Origin: DASQGA01 sp035535315
Lineage (GTDB): Bacteria; Actinomycetota; Thermoleophilia; Gaiellales; Gaiellaceae
Assembly: GCA_035535315.1 (NCBI GenBank)
Contig: DATLQD010000047.1
Location: 1-22,233 of the forward strand
Reading direction: 5' to 3'
DNA length: 22,233 nt
The position numbers and the translations under genes are program-made. Shown here piece after piece: positions 1 to 7,763 of the stretch (position 1 is the stretch's first letter; each line of letters opens with the position of its first letter). The notes under the pieces were generated by a model. It ran no database searches and was not told the origin of the DNA. It saw only the letters and a list, made by a program, of their open reading frames with translations.

Positions 1-2
1 GG

Positions 3-746
3 GCCGTGCTCGATGCGGCCGACCTTTCGCTCGTTTCCGCCGTCAGCCGATCGGCGGCCGGTCAAGATCTTGGGGAGGCGCTTGGTGGGGCTCCGCTAGG
101 AGTTCCAGTGCACGGGACGGTGGACGAGGCGCTCGACGACACCGATGTCCTCATTGACTACACGTCCGCGACAGCGGTCAAGGCGAACACGCTGGCGGCG
201 ATCGCCGCGGGCGTGGCCGTGGTAGTCGGCAGCTCGGGTCTGACGGCTACGGATTTCGCCGAGATCGACTCGGCAGCTCGCGAGCGCTCGGTCGGCGTCG
301 TGGCGTCCGGAAACTTCTCTCTGACTGCCGCAATGTGTCAGGCGGCAGCGCTCCTTGCGGCACGTCACCTGCCGCAGTGGGAGGTCATTGACTACGCGAG
401 TGCCACCAAGGAGGACGTTCCGAGCGGGACGGCACGCGAGCTTGCGGAGCGCCTCGGCGAGATTCACCGCCCCGAGGTAGGGCGCCCAATCGAGGACCTC
501 CACGGGCCTCAGGAGGCACGCGGCGCCACCGTCGGCGGTGCCCAGGTGCATTCGGTGCGTCTCCCGAGCTTTGTCGTGTCCACCGAGGTTGTTTTCGCCC
601 TACCCGACGAGCGGTTGACCATCCGCCATGACGCGGGGGGAACGGCCGAGCCGTATGTCGAGGGCACGCTGCTCGCGGCGCGCAAGGTGCCGGAGTTAGT
701 CGGGCTCACGCGAGGCCTCGACACCGTTCTGCTGGGTTCGGAGTAA
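3..746 (+). CDS. dapB: DapB-family reductase (4-hydroxy-tetrahydrodipicolinate reductase homologue), 5' truncated
   Basis: The reading frame enters from the left edge, so the N-terminal start and the GxxGxxG nucleotide-binding loop are outside the window; the GTG at position 6 is internal. Visible DapB features are the strand-turn VLIDYTSATAVKAN, the loop VVVGSSGLT (usually GTTG), VVASGNFSLT, the substrate loop KEDVPSGTA, and the C-terminal VHSVRLPSF and LTIRHDAGGTAEPYVEGTLLAA. In the family the enzyme reduces the DapA product with NAD(P)H in the lysine/diaminopimelate pathway. The catalytic His-His pair that normally sits five residues before the substrate-loop Asp is Ala-Ser here (bases 396-401), although the Lys (408-410) and PSGTA are kept. 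The fold assignment is secure. Whether it is a working DapB, a lineage-specific variant or a paralogue with another substrate is open. Confidence 0.85.
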   Translation, partial: AVLDAADLSLVSAVSRSAAGQDLGEALGGAPLGVPVHGTVDEALDDTDVLIDYTSATAVKANTLAAIAAGVAVVVGSSGLTATDFAEIDSAARERSVGVVASGNFSLTAAMCQAAALLAARHLPQWEVIDYASATKEDVPSGTARELAERLGEIHRPEVGRPIEDLHGPQEARGATVGGAQVHSVRLPSFVVSTEVVFALPDERLTIRHDAGGTAEPYVEGTLLAARKVPELVGLTRGLDTVLLGSE

Positions 747-826
747 CGCCTCCATGGTTCGACTTTCGACCGTAGACGGCTTCAGAATTGAATTGATCGA
801 GCGCTCCGGCTAAGGCCTCGGCGTCG

Positions 827-853
827 TTGATCCTGGCGCTACCGGCATACAAT
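827..853 (+). promoter_or_regulatory. putative promoter of the TPR-cyclase gene
   Basis: TTGATC (827-832) and TACAAT (848-853) are separated by 15 bp, slightly short. The ATG at 865 begins 11 nt after the -10 box and no Shine-Dalgarno sequence precedes it, so the transcript would have a leader of only a few bases or none. The rest of the gap from the dapB stop (747-864) shows only a short AT-rich patch near 785-797. Confidence 0.5.
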
Positions 854-864
854 GTGACCGGCCA

Positions 865-2796
865 ATGACGCAAGTCATCGACGACTCCCTCGAAGCCGGC
901 AGAGAAGCCGCACGCCGTCATGCATGGCGCGATGTGTACGAGCTCTTGCGGCAGGCGGACAAGGACGGGGAGCTCACCGGGGACGATCTTCAGAACCTCG
1001 CTGAGGCCGCATGGTGGACCGGCCATCTCGAAGAGGCGATTGCGCTGCGCGAGCGCGCGTACGCAGCGTTCGTCGAAGCGGGAGACACCCGCCGAGCCGC
1101 CATGCTTGCCGTCATGATGTCCATGGACCACGCCGCCAGGGCGGCGATGTCGGTCTCGAGTGGCTGGCTTGCGCGTGCCGAGCGCCTGCTCGGCAACGAG
1201 ACAGAAATCGTCGAGCGTGGACACCTCGCGCTCGCACGAGGGATGTATGCACTCGATATGGGTGAGCTCGACACGGCGAGCGTGGAATTTGGACGCGCGC
1301 AGGAGCTCGGCGCCCGCTTCCGCGACCGTGACCTCGAGGCGATGGCACTCGTCTTCAAGGGCACCGTGCTCGTCTCGAGGGGCGAGGTCACGGAGGGCCT
1401 CGCGCTTCTCGACGAGGCGACGGCCGCCGCCGTGAGCGGCGAGCTCCAGCCGCTTGCTACTGGAATGGTCTATTGCGTCACTGTCCATAGCTGCCAGACG
1501 CTTGGCGACTGCGGGCGGGCGGCTGAGTGGACCGAGGCGGCCAATCGCTGGTGCGATCGCCTCGACTTGAGCGGCTTCCCGGGGGCCTGTCGCATCCACC
1601 GCGCGGAGATCATGCGACTACGGGGCGAGTGGTCGGAGGCGGCAGAGCAAGCGATTCAGGCGTGCGAGGAGGTCTACGAGTACAACCGCTTTGTTACCGC
1701 CGCCGGCTTCTACGAGATCGGCGAGATCCGGCGCCGGCAGGGTGACTTTGCCGCCGCGGAGGAGGCGTACCGCAAGACGAACGAGCTCGGACGCAATCCG
1801 CAGCCCGGTCTCGCGCTCCTTCGCCTGGCGCAGGGAAAAGTCGATGCCGCCAGCACCGCAATCAAGCGAGAGCTGGCAGGTGAGTCGTTCGATCCGCTCG
1901 GCCGCGCACGTCGCCTCCCGGCACAGGTCGAGATCGCGCTTGCGACGGGCGAGATCCGGCGTGCGCGCGAAGCCGCGGACGAGCTCGAGAGGATCGCCGA
2001 CGAGTACCGCGTCGGGGGGCGCCGCACTCCCGCCCTGGAGGGCACGGTTCAGCTCGCGTGGGGACAGATCCGGCTCGCCGAGCACGACTGGGAGGACGCT
2101 GCGACGGTGCTGCACAGCGCCCGCACGACGTGGGACAGGGTCGGTGCCCCGTACGAGACCGCCCAGGCGCGGATGCTCCTCGGACTTGCCTACCGGGGCG
2201 AGGGAGACGAGGACGGCGCTAGAGAGGAGTTCAAGGCGGCGAAAGCGACGTTTGAACGGCTCGGGGCGGTCCTCGACCTCCAGCGCGCCGCCGAGCTGCT
2301 CGGCGAGGCGGCGGCACATCGCACCTTCATGTTCACCGACATCGTCGACTCGACGAAGCTCGTCGAGGTGCTGGGCGAGGAGAAGTGGCGCAAGCTCCTA
2401 ACGTGGCACGATCGCCGGCTGCGGGAGTTGATCGAGGAGGCGGGCGGCGAGGTGATCAAGCAAACCGGAGACGGATATTTTGCGGCATTCCAGACCTCGC
2501 CGGCCGCGATCGAGGCTGCCACGGGGATCCTGCGGGCGCTGGACGAGGAGCCTCTCGCCCCTGACGTCCGCATCGGCGTGCACACAGGGGGCGCGTTCCA
2601 GAAGGATGACGACGACTTCGCCGGCCAAGGTGTCCACATGGCCGCACGAATCGGCGCGCTCGCGGGCGGCGGCGAGATCCTCGTCAGCAGGGAGAGCGTC
2701 GACGGCGGCTCGCGCTTTTCGCTCTCCGAACCTCGCTCGGAGAAGCTCAAGGGCTTCGACGATCCCGTCGAGCTCGTCGCCGTCAAATGGCGCTGA
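865..2796 (+). CDS. TPR-repeat protein with C-terminal class III adenylate/guanylate cyclase domain
   Basis: This is a 643-residue protein. Residues 1 to about 475 are Ala/Glu/Leu-rich helical repeats of TPR type (for example WWTGHLEEAIALRERAYAAF, RRQGDFAAAEEAYRKTNELG and LAEHDWEDAATVLHSA). From about 486 to 643 lies a class III nucleotide cyclase domain: FTDIVDST holds the first metal Asp (D492), KQTGDGYFAAF the second (D536), and GQGVHMAARI the end of the active site. The Asn that normally stabilises the transition state in the V-N-x-A-A-R motif is His591 here, while Arg595 is kept. There is no signal peptide or membrane segment, so it is probably a cytoplasmic signalling protein whose TPR part binds a partner. 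It stands alone, with its own promoter. The domain call is firm; real cyclase activity and ATP/GTP preference are unproven. Confidence 0.88.
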   Translation: MTQVIDDSLEAGREAARRHAWRDVYELLRQADKDGELTGDDLQNLAEAAWWTGHLEEAIALRERAYAAFVEAGDTRRAAMLAVMMSMDHAARAAMSVSSGWLARAERLLGNETEIVERGHLALARGMYALDMGELDTASVEFGRAQELGARFRDRDLEAMALVFKGTVLVSRGEVTEGLALLDEATAAAVSGELQPLATGMVYCVTVHSCQTLGDCGRAAEWTEAANRWCDRLDLSGFPGACRIHRAEIMRLRGEWSEAAEQAIQACEEVYEYNRFVTAAGFYEIGEIRRRQGDFAAAEEAYRKTNELGRNPQPGLALLRLAQGKVDAASTAIKRELAGESFDPLGRARRLPAQVEIALATGEIRRAREAADELERIADEYRVGGRRTPALEGTVQLAWGQIRLAEHDWEDAATVLHSARTTWDRVGAPYETAQARMLLGLAYRGEGDEDGAREEFKAAKATFERLGAVLDLQRAAELLGEAAAHRTFMFTDIVDSTKLVEVLGEEKWRKLLTWHDRRLRELIEEAGGEVIKQTGDGYFAAFQTSPAAIEAATGILRALDEEPLAPDVRIGVHTGGAFQKDDDDFAGQGVHMAARIGALAGGGEILVSRESVDGGSRFSLSEPRSEKLKGFDDPVELVAVKWR

Positions 2797-2911
2797 CACT
2801 CCGGAAGCTGACGCTGGCGCAGCATGAACGCGCCGGGCAGCCGGCCGTGTGCTCGGTCAGGTGACGGATGTCCACTTCCTGGGCGGCTCGGGACCGATTT
2901 CATCGAGAAGG

Positions 2912-2930
2912 AGAGCTGACCGCTAGCTCT
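2912..2930. repeat. short inverted repeat in a convergent gap
   Basis: AGAGCT (2912-2917) and AGCTCT (2925-2930) flank a 7-nt loop and run into the stop codon of the minus-strand gene. No clear T-run follows on either strand. It may be a weak bidirectional terminator. The rest of 2797-2911 shows nothing recognisable. Confidence 0.25.
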
Positions 2931-3306
2931 AGTTGTTCGAATTAGCGACGAAGGCGACTGCAAAAAGGAGCGCCGCAGCAAGGCCGGCAGGTCCGACGAA
3001 TGAGAGTAGGCGGCCGCGCCGGCGGTCGGCGACGAAGGCGAGCACGCAGACCGCGAGGCAAGCACTGATCGCTACCACGGTCAGTGCGTGAGCGTCATAT
3101 GCCTCCCAGCGACTGATGCCGCCGCGCCGGTAGCTGTCCTCGCTGGCCGCGTAGTAGGTGAGATACCCCCCGGCGCCGGCGAACAGCATCGCCTCGCCGA
3201 TAAGAGTCGCGGAGCGTCTGCCTGTCTCGCTGCGCCCGACTGCCGGCGCGCGCAAGGCCGTCCAAGCTGAATCGACGAGCAGGACGATCGTGAGAAGGAA
3301 GCCCAT
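2929..3306 (-). CDS. small four-helix membrane protein of unknown function
   Basis: This is a 125-residue protein starting MGFLLTIVLLVDSAW. Four hydrophobic segments are visible: roughly 1-23, 35-60 (TLIGEAMLFAGAGGYLTYYA), 73-97 (HALTVVAISACLAVCVLAFV) and 101-123 (SFVGPAGLAAALLFAVAFV). A charged loop (ASEDSYRRGGISRWEAYD) separates helices 2 and 3, and an arginine-rich turn (ADRRRGR) separates helices 3 and 4. The frame is open further upstream, but I chose the ATG at 3306 because the added residues would be a basic, non-conserved-looking extension and because a TACCGT box ends 6 nt before this ATG. It is divergent from the small gene at 3420. I do not recognise the family. Confidence 0.7.
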   Translation of the reverse strand: MGFLLTIVLLVDSAWTALRAPAVGRSETGRRSATLIGEAMLFAGAGGYLTYYAASEDSYRRGGISRWEAYDAHALTVVAISACLAVCVLAFVADRRRGRLLSFVGPAGLAAALLFAVAFVANSNN

Positions 3307-3419
3307 GCGAAGACGGTAATCCTGTCGGAGGATCACACGGCCACTTTCGCGACCCTTCCGCGCGTCCTTGGATTCAGGGCATGACACACCGGTGCGTCTT
3401 TTCCGCGTACGTTGACCGC
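3307..3419. promoter_or_regulatory. divergent promoter region with two leaderless-type -10 boxes
   Basis: On the minus strand TACCGT (3318-3313) lies 6 nt before the ATG at 3306. On the plus strand TACGTT (3408-3413) lies 6 nt before the ATG at 3420. Neither start has a Shine-Dalgarno sequence. Convincing -35 boxes are not evident on either side. Confidence 0.45.
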
Positions 3420-3701
3420 ATGGCGACAAAGGCGGCAACGGCCTGGGGCAAGGCGGCGGTGGTAGAGCAGCTCACGCTTCCGCAGCGGGCGGGTGGGAAG
3501 CGATTTTCGTCCCTCGTCGAGCTCCTGGAAAACGACAAGGGTGAGAAGCTCGTCCGCTTCGCCTATTCCACGGATGGACGCGTGAGGCGAGGGCCAGTCA
3601 CGCTTCGGGCAGCGGACCTCGACCGGCTGCGGCACGAGCTCGCCGGATCACCCGGGCTCGCAGAGGCGTTGCGGATGGAGGCGGTGCCGGAGACAGCCTG
3701 A
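3420..3701 (+). CDS. small conserved-looking protein of unknown function
   Basis: This is a 93-residue basic protein starting MATKAATAWGKAAVVEQLTL. The middle (FSSLVELLENDKGEKLVRFAYSTDG) looks like an alpha/beta core, and the C-terminus (LRAADLDRLRHELAGSPGLA) like an amphipathic helix. There is no signal peptide, membrane segment or Cys pair. The frame is open 13 codons upstream (ATG 3381), but the -10-like TACGTT just before 3420 favours the shorter form. It converges with purQ. Function unknown. Confidence 0.65.
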   Translation: MATKAATAWGKAAVVEQLTLPQRAGGKRFSSLVELLENDKGEKLVRFAYSTDGRVRRGPVTLRAADLDRLRHELAGSPGLAEALRMEAVPETA

Positions 3702-3762
3702 TTCTGGGAACGCCAGGCAGCCCCTGACCGCGAGCCGTTTCGACGTTCACGAGGAGAGCGAG

Positions 3763-3807
3763 CGGCCTCTACCCTCGACGGTGCGAAGCCCTGCTTCTAA
3801 GAGGCCG
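3763..3807 (-). terminator. possible terminator structure at the 3' end of the purBCSQ operon
   Basis: CGGCCTCT (3763-3770) and AGAGGCCG (3800-3807) are perfect 8-bp inverted arms overlapping the end of purQ. Inside them lies a second hairpin, GAAGC-CCT-GCTTC (3785-3797). There is no T-run, so intrinsic termination is uncertain. It sits between two convergent genes. Confidence 0.35.
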
Positions 3808-4504
3808 TGGCGAGCGAACGCTCGCGGGCGGCGTCCACGAGCCCGGCGAGGATCAACGCGCCGTCGCCGGAGCCAAGCAGAGGATCGACCGCGTGCTCCG
3901 GGTGCGGCATGAGCCCCATGACGTTGCCGGCGGGGTTGCAGACGCCGGCCACGTCCGCCGCGGATCCATTCGGGTTCGTGCCCTCGGCGTAGCGCAGGAC
4001 GATCTGTCCCTCGGTCTCGAGCTCTGCGAGGAGCTGCGGCGGAGCGAAGAAGCAGCCTTCGCCGTGTTTGACCGGAATCACGAGCCGGTCTCCAACCGCA
4101 CAGCGCGCGAGGAACGGAATGTCACTGCGTTCCACCTGTACCTCGACGTCCTCGCAGACGAAGGCGAGGCTCTCGTTGGCGCGGAGAGCGCCGGGCAGGA
4201 GCCTCGCCTCGCAAAGGATCTGGAAGCCGTTGCAAATCCCGAGCACCGGGCCCCCGGCTGCCGCGAACTCGGCCACCGCGCGCATCGCGGGCGCGAACCG
4301 GGCGATAGCGCCGCAGCGCAGGTAATCGCCGTACGAGAACCCGCCCGGTAGTACGACCGCCCCGACCTCGGGGAGCTCCGGCTCGGCGTGCCACACCATG
4401 ACGGGGTCGGCGCCGAGCGCCCTGAGCGCCCAGGCCGCATCGCGGTCGTCGTTCGACCCCGGAAAGACGAGGACGCCGACGCGAGGCTTGTCTACCTCAG
4501 CCAT
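3797..4504 (-). CDS. purQ: phosphoribosylformylglycinamidine synthase, glutaminase subunit PurQ
   Basis: This is a 235-residue class I glutamine amidotransferase that supplies ammonia to PurL for the FGAR-to-FGAM step of purine synthesis, in a complex with PurS. Key motifs are VGVLVFPGSNDDRD near the start, the oxyanion region LPGGFSYGDYLRCGAIA, the nucleophile loop GICNGFQ (Cys91) and the His/Glu pair in MPHPEHAVDP (His201, Glu203). It is the last gene of purB-purC-purS-purQ. PurL, its obligate partner, is not in the window; downstream is a convergent small gene. The start ATG (4504) has no clear ribosome binding site, and a duplicated 14-bp sequence separates it from purS. Confidence 0.96.
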   Translation of the reverse strand: MAEVDKPRVGVLVFPGSNDDRDAAWALRALGADPVMVWHAEPELPEVGAVVLPGGFSYGDYLRCGAIARFAPAMRAVAEFAAAGGPVLGICNGFQILCEARLLPGALRANESLAFVCEDVEVQVERSDIPFLARCAVGDRLVIPVKHGEGCFFAPPQLLAELETEGQIVLRYAEGTNPNGSAADVAGVCNPAGNVMGLMPHPEHAVDPLLGSGDGALILAGLVDAARERSLATAS

Positions 4505-4556
4505 CTAGCTGGTTGGTCGGTAACTGGCCGGATAATTGTCGATCAGCCATCTAGCT
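4497..4556. repeat. 14-bp direct repeat separating purS and purQ
   Basis: TCAGCCATCTAGCT occurs at 4497-4510 and again at 4543-4556, 46 bp apart. One copy covers the purQ start codon, the other the purS stop codon. Read on the minus strand, each gives ATGGCTGA, the classic overlapping stop/start form also seen at purB/purC (ATGCCTGA). A short tandem duplication that pulled apart two formerly overlapping genes would explain it. Confidence 0.7.
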
Positions 4557-4782
4557 CGATCTCGTAGCTCTCGATGAGCGGATTCGCGAGCAGGCTCTCG
4601 CACATGCGCTCCACCTGCGCGCGTGCGTCCGCCGACGTGGCCGCATCCACCTCCACGTCGATCAAGCGGCCGACTCGAGCCTCACCGACGGTAAAGCCAA
4701 GGTGGCGGAGGGAGCTCTCCACGGCTTGGCCCTGCGGATCTCGGATCCCGGTCTTCGGCCGCACGAGCACGGTCGCCTTCAC
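4543..4782 (-). CDS. purS: phosphoribosylformylglycinamidine synthase subunit PurS
   Basis: This is a 79-residue protein of normal PurS length. It starts with GTG (translated MKATVLVRPKTGIRDPQG), contains the family pattern of strand, GQAVESSLRHLGF helix, then RVGRLIDVEVDA, and ends NPLIESYEIELDG. PurS bridges PurQ and PurL in the three-part FGAM synthase. The GTG start overlaps the purC stop as GTGA, indicating translational coupling. The C-terminal codons carry one copy of the duplicated 14-mer shared with the purQ start. Confidence 0.95.
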   Translation of the reverse strand: MKATVLVRPKTGIRDPQGQAVESSLRHLGFTVGEARVGRLIDVEVDAATSADARAQVERMCESLLANPLIESYEIELDG

Positions 4783-5642
4783 GAGAGCACCACGTTCGGA
4801 TCCGACGAGTACTCCTCGAACGGGAGGCCGGTCAGCCGCTCGAAGGCTTCCAGATAGCGGGCGCGCGTCCCCTCGACCACCTCGTCCGGGAGCTCCGGCC
4901 CAGGCTCCTGCTTGTCCCAGCCGAGCGTCTCGCAGTAGTCCCGGACGTACTGCTTGTCGAACGAGGCCTGGGGTCGGCCCGGCTCGTACTCGGCCGCAGG
5001 CCAGAAGCGCGACGAATCCGGGGTCATGAGCTCGTCGGCGAGGACGAGCGTCCCGTCCCCGTCGAGCCCGAGCTCGAGCTTCGTGTCGGCCAGGATGATT
5101 CCCCGCTCGAGAGCATACGCGGCGCCGTGCCGATAGATCTCGAGCGAGACGCGCTCGGCGTGCGCAAGGAGCCCGGCTCCGACGAGCTCCGCCGCCCGCT
5201 CGCGGTCGATGTTCTCGTCATGGCCGGTGTGGGCCTTCGTCGAGGGAGTGAAGATGGGCTCCGGAAGGCGGTCGGACTCCCGTAGGCCTTCGGGGAGGGC
5301 ATGCCCGCACACCGAGCCTGTGGCCCGATAGTCCTTCCAGCCTGAGCCGGCGAGGTAGCCGCGGACGACACATTCGAGCGGGAGCATCTCGAGCTTTTTC
5401 GCCTCGGTCGAGCGGCCATCCGGCCGAAGCGACCGGAGGTGATTTGGGACGATGTGGCTTGTGCGGGCGAACCAGAAGCCGGAAAGCCCAGTGAGGACGC
5501 GACCCTTGTCTGGGATCTCCGTCGGGAGAACGACGTCGAAGGTCGAGATGCGGTCGCTCGCGACCAGGAGCAGCCGGTCTGCATCGAGCTCGAAGATCTC
5601 GCGCACCTTCCCGCTCGCGACGTGAACAGCGGCTTCAGGCAT
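4779..5642 (-). CDS. purC: phosphoribosylaminoimidazole-succinocarboxamide synthase PurC
   Basis: This is a 287-residue SAICAR synthetase that joins CAIR and aspartate using ATP. The N-terminal beta region carries SGKVREIFELDADRLLLVASDRISTFD without the extra domain of eukaryotic forms. Further signatures are the substrate loop GSGWKDYRATG, the TKAHTGHDENID segment, and the ATP/metal motif IILADTKLELGLD followed by LADELMTPDSSRFWP. The length fits the roughly 290-residue class found in actinobacteria. Its ATG lies inside the last codons of purB (8-bp overlap, ATGCCTGA), so the two are coupled. Confidence 0.96.
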   Translation of the reverse strand: MPEAAVHVASGKVREIFELDADRLLLVASDRISTFDVVLPTEIPDKGRVLTGLSGFWFARTSHIVPNHLRSLRPDGRSTEAKKLEMLPLECVVRGYLAGSGWKDYRATGSVCGHALPEGLRESDRLPEPIFTPSTKAHTGHDENIDRERAAELVGAGLLAHAERVSLEIYRHGAAYALERGIILADTKLELGLDGDGTLVLADELMTPDSSRFWPAAEYEPGRPQASFDKQYVRDYCETLGWDKQEPGPELPDEVVEGTRARYLEAFERLTGLPFEEYSSDPNVVLS

Positions 5643-6963
5643 GGACGGTTTCCTCCTTGGATGTGGTCAGGGCGGCGAGCCGGTCGAAGATCGCGCCTGC
5701 GTGACGAAGCGCCTCGCCGAGGTCGAAAGCGCGATCGAAAACCGACGGGTCCAGTCGGCCGGCGATCTCCTCGTCCGACTCGAGCAGCTCGCGGAAGTCC
5801 CGCTCCTCGTCCCACGCTCGAAGGGCGTTTCGCTGCACCAGGCGATAGGCGTCGTCGCGGGAGAGTCCGGCGCCGACGAGCGCGAGCAGAACCTGCTGGC
5901 TGTAGACGAGCCCGTGCGAGCTGTCCAGGTTACGGCGCATCCGCTCCGGATCGACCACGAGGCCTTCGACGAGCCACGCGAACCGGTCAAGCATGTAGTC
6001 GAGCGCCAGGAACGCATCCGGCAGGACGACGCGCTCGGCGCTCGAGTGGGAGATGTCGCGCTCGTGCCAGAGAGCCACGTTCTCGAGGCCGACCGCGGCT
6101 GCGGAGCGCACTACGCGTGCTAGTCCGCACAGGCGCTCGGCGACGATCGGGTTTCGCTTGTGCGGCATTGCCGACGAGCCCTTTTGACCAGGGCGGAACG
6201 GCTCCTGGACCTCGCGCACCTCTGTACGGGCGAGATGTCGTATTTCGGTCGCGAAGCGCTCGATCGATGCGGCGCAGAGAGCGAGGGTGGAGAGGAGCTC
6301 GGCATGGCGGTCGCGCGGGATCACCTGGGTCGACGCGGGCTCGCAGGCCAGGCCGAGGTGCTCGCAGGCGATGCGCTCGACCTCCGGGTCGCCGCCGCCG
6401 TAGACCCCGACCGCCCCAGCAAGCTTGCCGACCCGGATTCCGTCCAGCGCCCGCACGAGCCGGTGGCGGTCCCGCTCCAGCTCGAAGGCCCAGCCGGCCA
6501 GCTTGGCTCCGAACGTGATCGGCTCCGCATGGACGCCGTGGGTGCGACCCACCATTGCGGTGTCGCGGTGCTCCTCCGCCCGGGCCACGACCGCCGCGAG
6601 CGTGCGCTCGAGCCCGTCGAGGACGAGCTCGCCAGCGTCCCTGGCCTGAAGTGCCAGGGCCGTGTCGAGAACGTCCGACGATGTCAGCCCGTAATGCAGC
6701 CAGCGGCCGACGGGCCCCAACTCTTCCTGGACGGCATCCACGAAGGCGGCGAGGTCGTGCTGCGTCAGCACCTCGATCTCGGCGACGCGCTCCGGCGTTG
6801 GAGCCTTGGCACGCTCCCGGATCTCGGCCAGAGCGTCGCCCGGGACTACGCCGGCCGTGGCCCAGCCCTCGAGCGCGGCAAGCTCCACCTCGAGCCACCG
6901 CGCGAGCTTCCCCTCGTCCGACCAGATCGCGTTCATGGCCGGACGGGAGTAACGCTCGATCAC
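5635..6963 (-). CDS. purB: adenylosuccinate lyase PurB
   Basis: This 442-residue lyase of the fumarase/aspartase superfamily cleaves SAICAR and adenylosuccinate, releasing fumarate. Motifs include the N-terminal VIERYSRPAMNAIWSDEGKL, TQHDLAAFVD, GLTSSDVLDT, MVGRTHGVHAEP with the catalytic-region His, and the signature loop SSAMPHKRNP with the flexible-loop Ser. The frame stays open to 7200. I start at the GTG at 6963 because VIERYSRP is the usual N-terminus in this group and a perfect-looking TACAAT box ends 7 nt upstream. It leads the minus-strand pur block and diverges from the response regulator gene. Confidence 0.95.
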   Translation of the reverse strand: MIERYSRPAMNAIWSDEGKLARWLEVELAALEGWATAGVVPGDALAEIRERAKAPTPERVAEIEVLTQHDLAAFVDAVQEELGPVGRWLHYGLTSSDVLDTALALQARDAGELVLDGLERTLAAVVARAEEHRDTAMVGRTHGVHAEPITFGAKLAGWAFELERDRHRLVRALDGIRVGKLAGAVGVYGGGDPEVERIACEHLGLACEPASTQVIPRDRHAELLSTLALCAASIERFATEIRHLARTEVREVQEPFRPGQKGSSAMPHKRNPIVAERLCGLARVVRSAAAVGLENVALWHERDISHSSAERVVLPDAFLALDYMLDRFAWLVEGLVVDPERMRRNLDSSHGLVYSQQVLLALVGAGLSRDDAYRLVQRNALRAWDEERDFRELLESDEEIAGRLDPSVFDRAFDLGEALRHAGAIFDRLAALTTSKEETVHA

Positions 6964-6970
6964 CCGTCCG

Positions 6971-6976
6971 ATTGTA
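6971..6976 (-). promoter_or_regulatory. -10 box of purB, leaderless type
   Basis: TACAAT on the minus strand is followed by 7 nt (CGGACGG) and the GTG start of purB. Transcription starting about 7 nt downstream would put the first base at or next to the start codon. No good -35 box is seen at the usual distance. Confidence 0.6.
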
Positions 6977-7043
6977 GTGGGGGTGCAGGCGGGCGACTTC
7001 CGGCCGGCGCGAATGGTCTGAATCCAACGCCGTGGACGGTGCG

Positions 7044-7049
7044 TATCGT
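7044..7049 (+). promoter_or_regulatory. -10 box of the response regulator gene
   Basis: TATCGT ends 9 nt before the ATG at 7059. The intervening GAGGCGG is too close to the start to be a normal ribosome binding site. The 95-bp gap 6964-7058 holds this box and the purB promoter back to back. Confidence 0.4.
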
Positions 7050-7058
7050 GAGGCGGCG

Positions 7059-7763
7059 ATGGCCAGGCATACGCTTCTTCTGATCGAGGACGAGGAGTCC
7101 ATCGCGGAGCCGCTTCGGCTCGCGCTGGAACGGGAGGGCTTCGAGGTCTTCTGGGCGCCGACTGCGGCTGCGGGGCTCGAGGCTTTTCGGTCGCAGGCAC
7201 CGGAGGTCGTCCTTCTGGACCAGATGCTTCCGGACAGTGACGGCCGCGACGTCCTGCGTGAGCTGCGTTCCTCGTCGACGGTGCCCGTGATCATGCTCAC
7301 CGCCCGAGGGGAGGAGATCGACCGCGTCCTCGGCCTCGAGCTCGGAGCCGACGACTACGTCACAAAGCCCTTCAGCGTCGCCGAGCTCGTGGCTCGGCTT
7401 CGGGCGGTGCTTCGCCGCGCGACGGCGCCGGCCCCCGAGCGCGACGCCGGCCTGGAGGTCGGCGACGTGTCGCTCAGCCGCGAGACCAGGATGGTGAGCC
7501 GCTCCGGGGAGGCGATCGAGCTGACCGTCAAGGAGTTCGACCTGCTGGCCGTGCTTCTCGAGAATGCGGGCAGAGTCGTCCGACGAAGCGATCTGATGCG
7601 GGAGGTCTGGGACACGAGCTGGCTCGGTTCGACCAAGACCCTCGACGTGCACGTCAGCTCCCTTCGCAAGAAGCTCGGCGACGACCCGGGCGACCCGCAC
7701 TACATCCACACCGTGCGTGGGGTCGGGTTTCGGTTCGCCTCGGCGCGCGAGCTGGTCGGGTGA
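7059..7763 (+). CDS. OmpR/PhoB-family response regulator
   Basis: This is a 234-residue protein. The receiver domain spans about residues 4-116 with the acidic pair Glu10/Asp11, phospho-acceptor Asp54 (VVLLDQMLPD), Thr81 (MLTARG) and Lys103 (VTKPFS). A winged-helix DNA-binding domain follows (about 135-230) with LTVKEFDLLAVLLENAGRVV, the recognition-helix region TKTLDVHVSSLRKKLG and the wing YIHTVRGVGFRF. A GTG nine codons upstream is open, but MARHTLLLIEDEE is the standard N-terminus. The stop overlaps the kinase start as GTGA. Its likely targets include the two exported-protein genes just downstream, upstream of each of which a shared 16-mer lies. Confidence 0.95.
   Translation: MARHTLLLIEDEESIAEPLRLALEREGFEVFWAPTAAAGLEAFRSQAPEVVLLDQMLPDSDGRDVLRELRSSSTVPVIMLTARGEEIDRVLGLELGADDYVTKPFSVAELVARLRAVLRRATAPAPERDAGLEVGDVSLSRETRMVSRSGEAIELTVKEFDLLAVLLENAGRVVRRSDLMREVWDTSWLGSTKTLDVHVSSLRKKLGDDPGDPHYIHTVRGVGFRFASARELVG

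Noticed and set aside
6..8. GTG at the left edge as the start of dapB
   Set aside because: The frame continues to the edge and the family's N-terminal nucleotide-binding loop is missing, so the gene is cut by the window.
4500..4550. The ATG in the purS copy of the 14-mer as an alternative purQ start
   Set aside because: It is 46 bp upstream, out of frame with purQ, and meets a stop after 17 codons.
5439..6518. Plus-strand open frame opposite purC/purB rich in Arg and Pro
   Set aside because: Typical antisense frame of a GC-rich gene; no family motif.
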